A stretch of 6,775 nt of DNA from Kocuria sp. (GTDB taxonomy: Bacteria > Actinomycetota > Actinomycetes > Actinomycetales > Micrococcaceae), in contig JAKDKI010000127.1 in the NCBI GenBank assembly GCA_030453435.1, positions 1 through 6,775 of the forward strand, given 5' to 3'. The notes under the pieces were generated by a model that was not told the origin of the DNA, did no database searches, and saw only the letters and a list, made by a program, of their open reading frames with translations. Position numbers and translations under genes: made by a program. Shown one piece after another: positions 5,844-6,775 of this stretch. Position 1 is the first letter of the stretch, and every line of letters starts with the position of its first letter.

Positions 5844-6775
5844 ATGGCTGTACAACCCAACGACCAATTGTCATTCTCGGTTCCCAATGACCAGATCATT
5901 GAGTGGCGGCGGCACATGCACGCCAACCCGGAGCTGTCCTTCAAAGAAGTGAACACTTCCCAGTGGGTCGAGGACCTGCTCAAAGGCATGGGTATCGAAA
6001 CCTCTCGCCCCACGCCCACCTCGGTGCTGGGTGTCCTCAAAGGCACGGGTCAGGGCCCGGCGAAGAACATCGGTTTGCGCGCGGACATGGATGCGCTGCC
6101 GGTCCAGGAGGAAACTGGGGAGGAATTCTCATCCACTGTGGACGGCGTGATGCACGCGTGTGGTCACGACACCCACACCGCCATGCAGCTGGGTGCGGCC
6201 AAGGTGCTGTCCGAGAACACGGACTTCTTCGGCGGCACCGTGACCTTCGTGTTCCAGCACGCGGAGGAACTCAATCCCGGTGGCGCGCAGGAAATGGTCA
6301 AGGCCGGCGCCATGGAAGGCCTGGACGGGATCTTTGCTCTGCACGTGATGAACGCGCCCGTGGGAACCGTGCAGGTGCGCCCCGGCCCCGCGACGTCGCT
6401 GGCCGGCGGCGGCTGGATCAAGATCAAGGGCCAGGGCTCGCACGGTTCTATGCCGCAGGACGGCATCGACCCGGTTCTGGTGGCATCCCAGGTGGTTGTG
6501 GGGCTCAACACGATCGTGTCCCGCAGTGTGGATCCCTCGCACTTCATGGTCATCAACCCGGGAATGATCCACGCGGGCCAGGCGCCCAACGTGATCCCGG
6601 ATAACGCGACGATCGGCGTCTCGGTCCGCACCCGCACCGCCGAAGACACCGACCTCGCCTTCCGTCGCATCGAAGAACTCACCAATGGGATTTGCGCCTC
6701 GTACGGCGCCTCGGTCGAGTACGAGTGGGTGGACGCCTACGACATCGTCTACAACGACGCCGCTCTGGCCGCCCA
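5844..6775 (+). CDS. M20D-family metallo-amidohydrolase (3' partial)
   Basis: The first 310 codons of a zinc/manganese-type M20 peptidase-fold amidohydrolase are present; the gene runs off the right edge, and the family is usually about 390-440 aa. Such enzymes cleave N-acyl amino acids and similar amides (hippurate, indoleacetyl-amino acids, N-acetyl amino acids) in the cytoplasm; the substrate here is unknown. Seen: WRRHMHANPELSFKE (21-35), a family hallmark; GLRADMDALPVQEETG (77-92); HACGHDTHTAM (104-114) with metal ligands Cys106 and His108; FQHAEE (137-142) with the general base and metal-ligand Glu pair 141-142; LHV with His167; and GQGSHGSMPQDGIDPV (196-211) at the start of the lid/dimerisation domain. 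By comparison with M20D structures only the last metal ligand, a C-terminal His, lies beyond the window. FQHAEE differs from the common FQPAEE by one residue. There is no signal peptide. The start is fixed by AGGAGG at 5832-5837. Confidence 0.95.
   Translation, partial: MAVQPNDQLSFSVPNDQIIEWRRHMHANPELSFKEVNTSQWVEDLLKGMGIETSRPTPTSVLGVLKGTGQGPAKNIGLRADMDALPVQEETGEEFSSTVDGVMHACGHDTHTAMQLGAAKVLSENTDFFGGTVTFVFQHAEELNPGGAQEMVKAGAMEGLDGIFALHVMNAPVGTVQVRPGPATSLAGGGWIKIKGQGSHGSMPQDGIDPVLVASQVVVGLNTIVSRSVDPSHFMVINPGMIHAGQAPNVIPDNATIGVSVRTRTAEDTDLAFRRIEELTNGICASYGASVEYEWVDAYDIVYNDAALAA

Overview
The window is high-GC, gene-dense DNA. Its codon use is strongly G/C-ending and its protein families (HisKA_3 kinase with NarL-type regulator, MacB/FtsX-type exporter, a Cfp30B-like double-VOC protein, an M20D amidohydrolase) suggest an actinomycete. 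Micrococcales is my best guess from general resemblance only; nothing in the window fixes the genus. There are no RNA genes, mobile elements or CRISPR arrays, and it reads as ordinary chromosomal sequence.

Left part (1-1405, + strand): the C-terminal end of a sensor histidine kinase (5' end outside the window) overlaps by 4 nt (GTGA) a NarL/LuxR-type response regulator, so the two form one two-component operon. A hairpin with a short T run follows the regulator (1414-1461). The gap to 1646 then holds a nearly repeated 12-mer (1557-1568 and 1624-1635), which is the best operator candidate in the window.

Middle part (1647-4768, + strand): an ABC transporter ATPase and a 761-aa, ten-helix FtsX/MacB-type permease overlap by 1 nt (TAATG). 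Together they make a two-gene exporter or lipid/peptide-handling transporter. Kinase-regulator pairs beside such transporters often sense envelope stress or antimicrobials and control the transporter; here that link is inferred from adjacency and the candidate operator. Three low-complexity segments stand out: an unusually long regulator linker, a Gln/Asn/Pro-rich N-terminal tail on the ATPase with an 8-residue repeat, and a Gly/Glu-rich insert in the first extracytoplasmic domain of the permease.

Right part (4769-6775): a strong hairpin (4815-4853) separates the permease from a convergent minus-strand gene for a two-domain VOC (glyoxalase-fold) protein of the Cfp30B/Rv0577 type, which lacks the usual metal-ligand positions. 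Divergent from it across a 145-bp gap is a 3'-truncated M20D-family metallo-amidohydrolase with a near-ideal ribosome binding site and all metal ligands expected in this portion. I find no clearly new biological system. The points most worth a second look are the direct repeat upstream of the transporter, the degenerate metal sites of the VOC protein, and the low-complexity inserts in the transporter and regulator.
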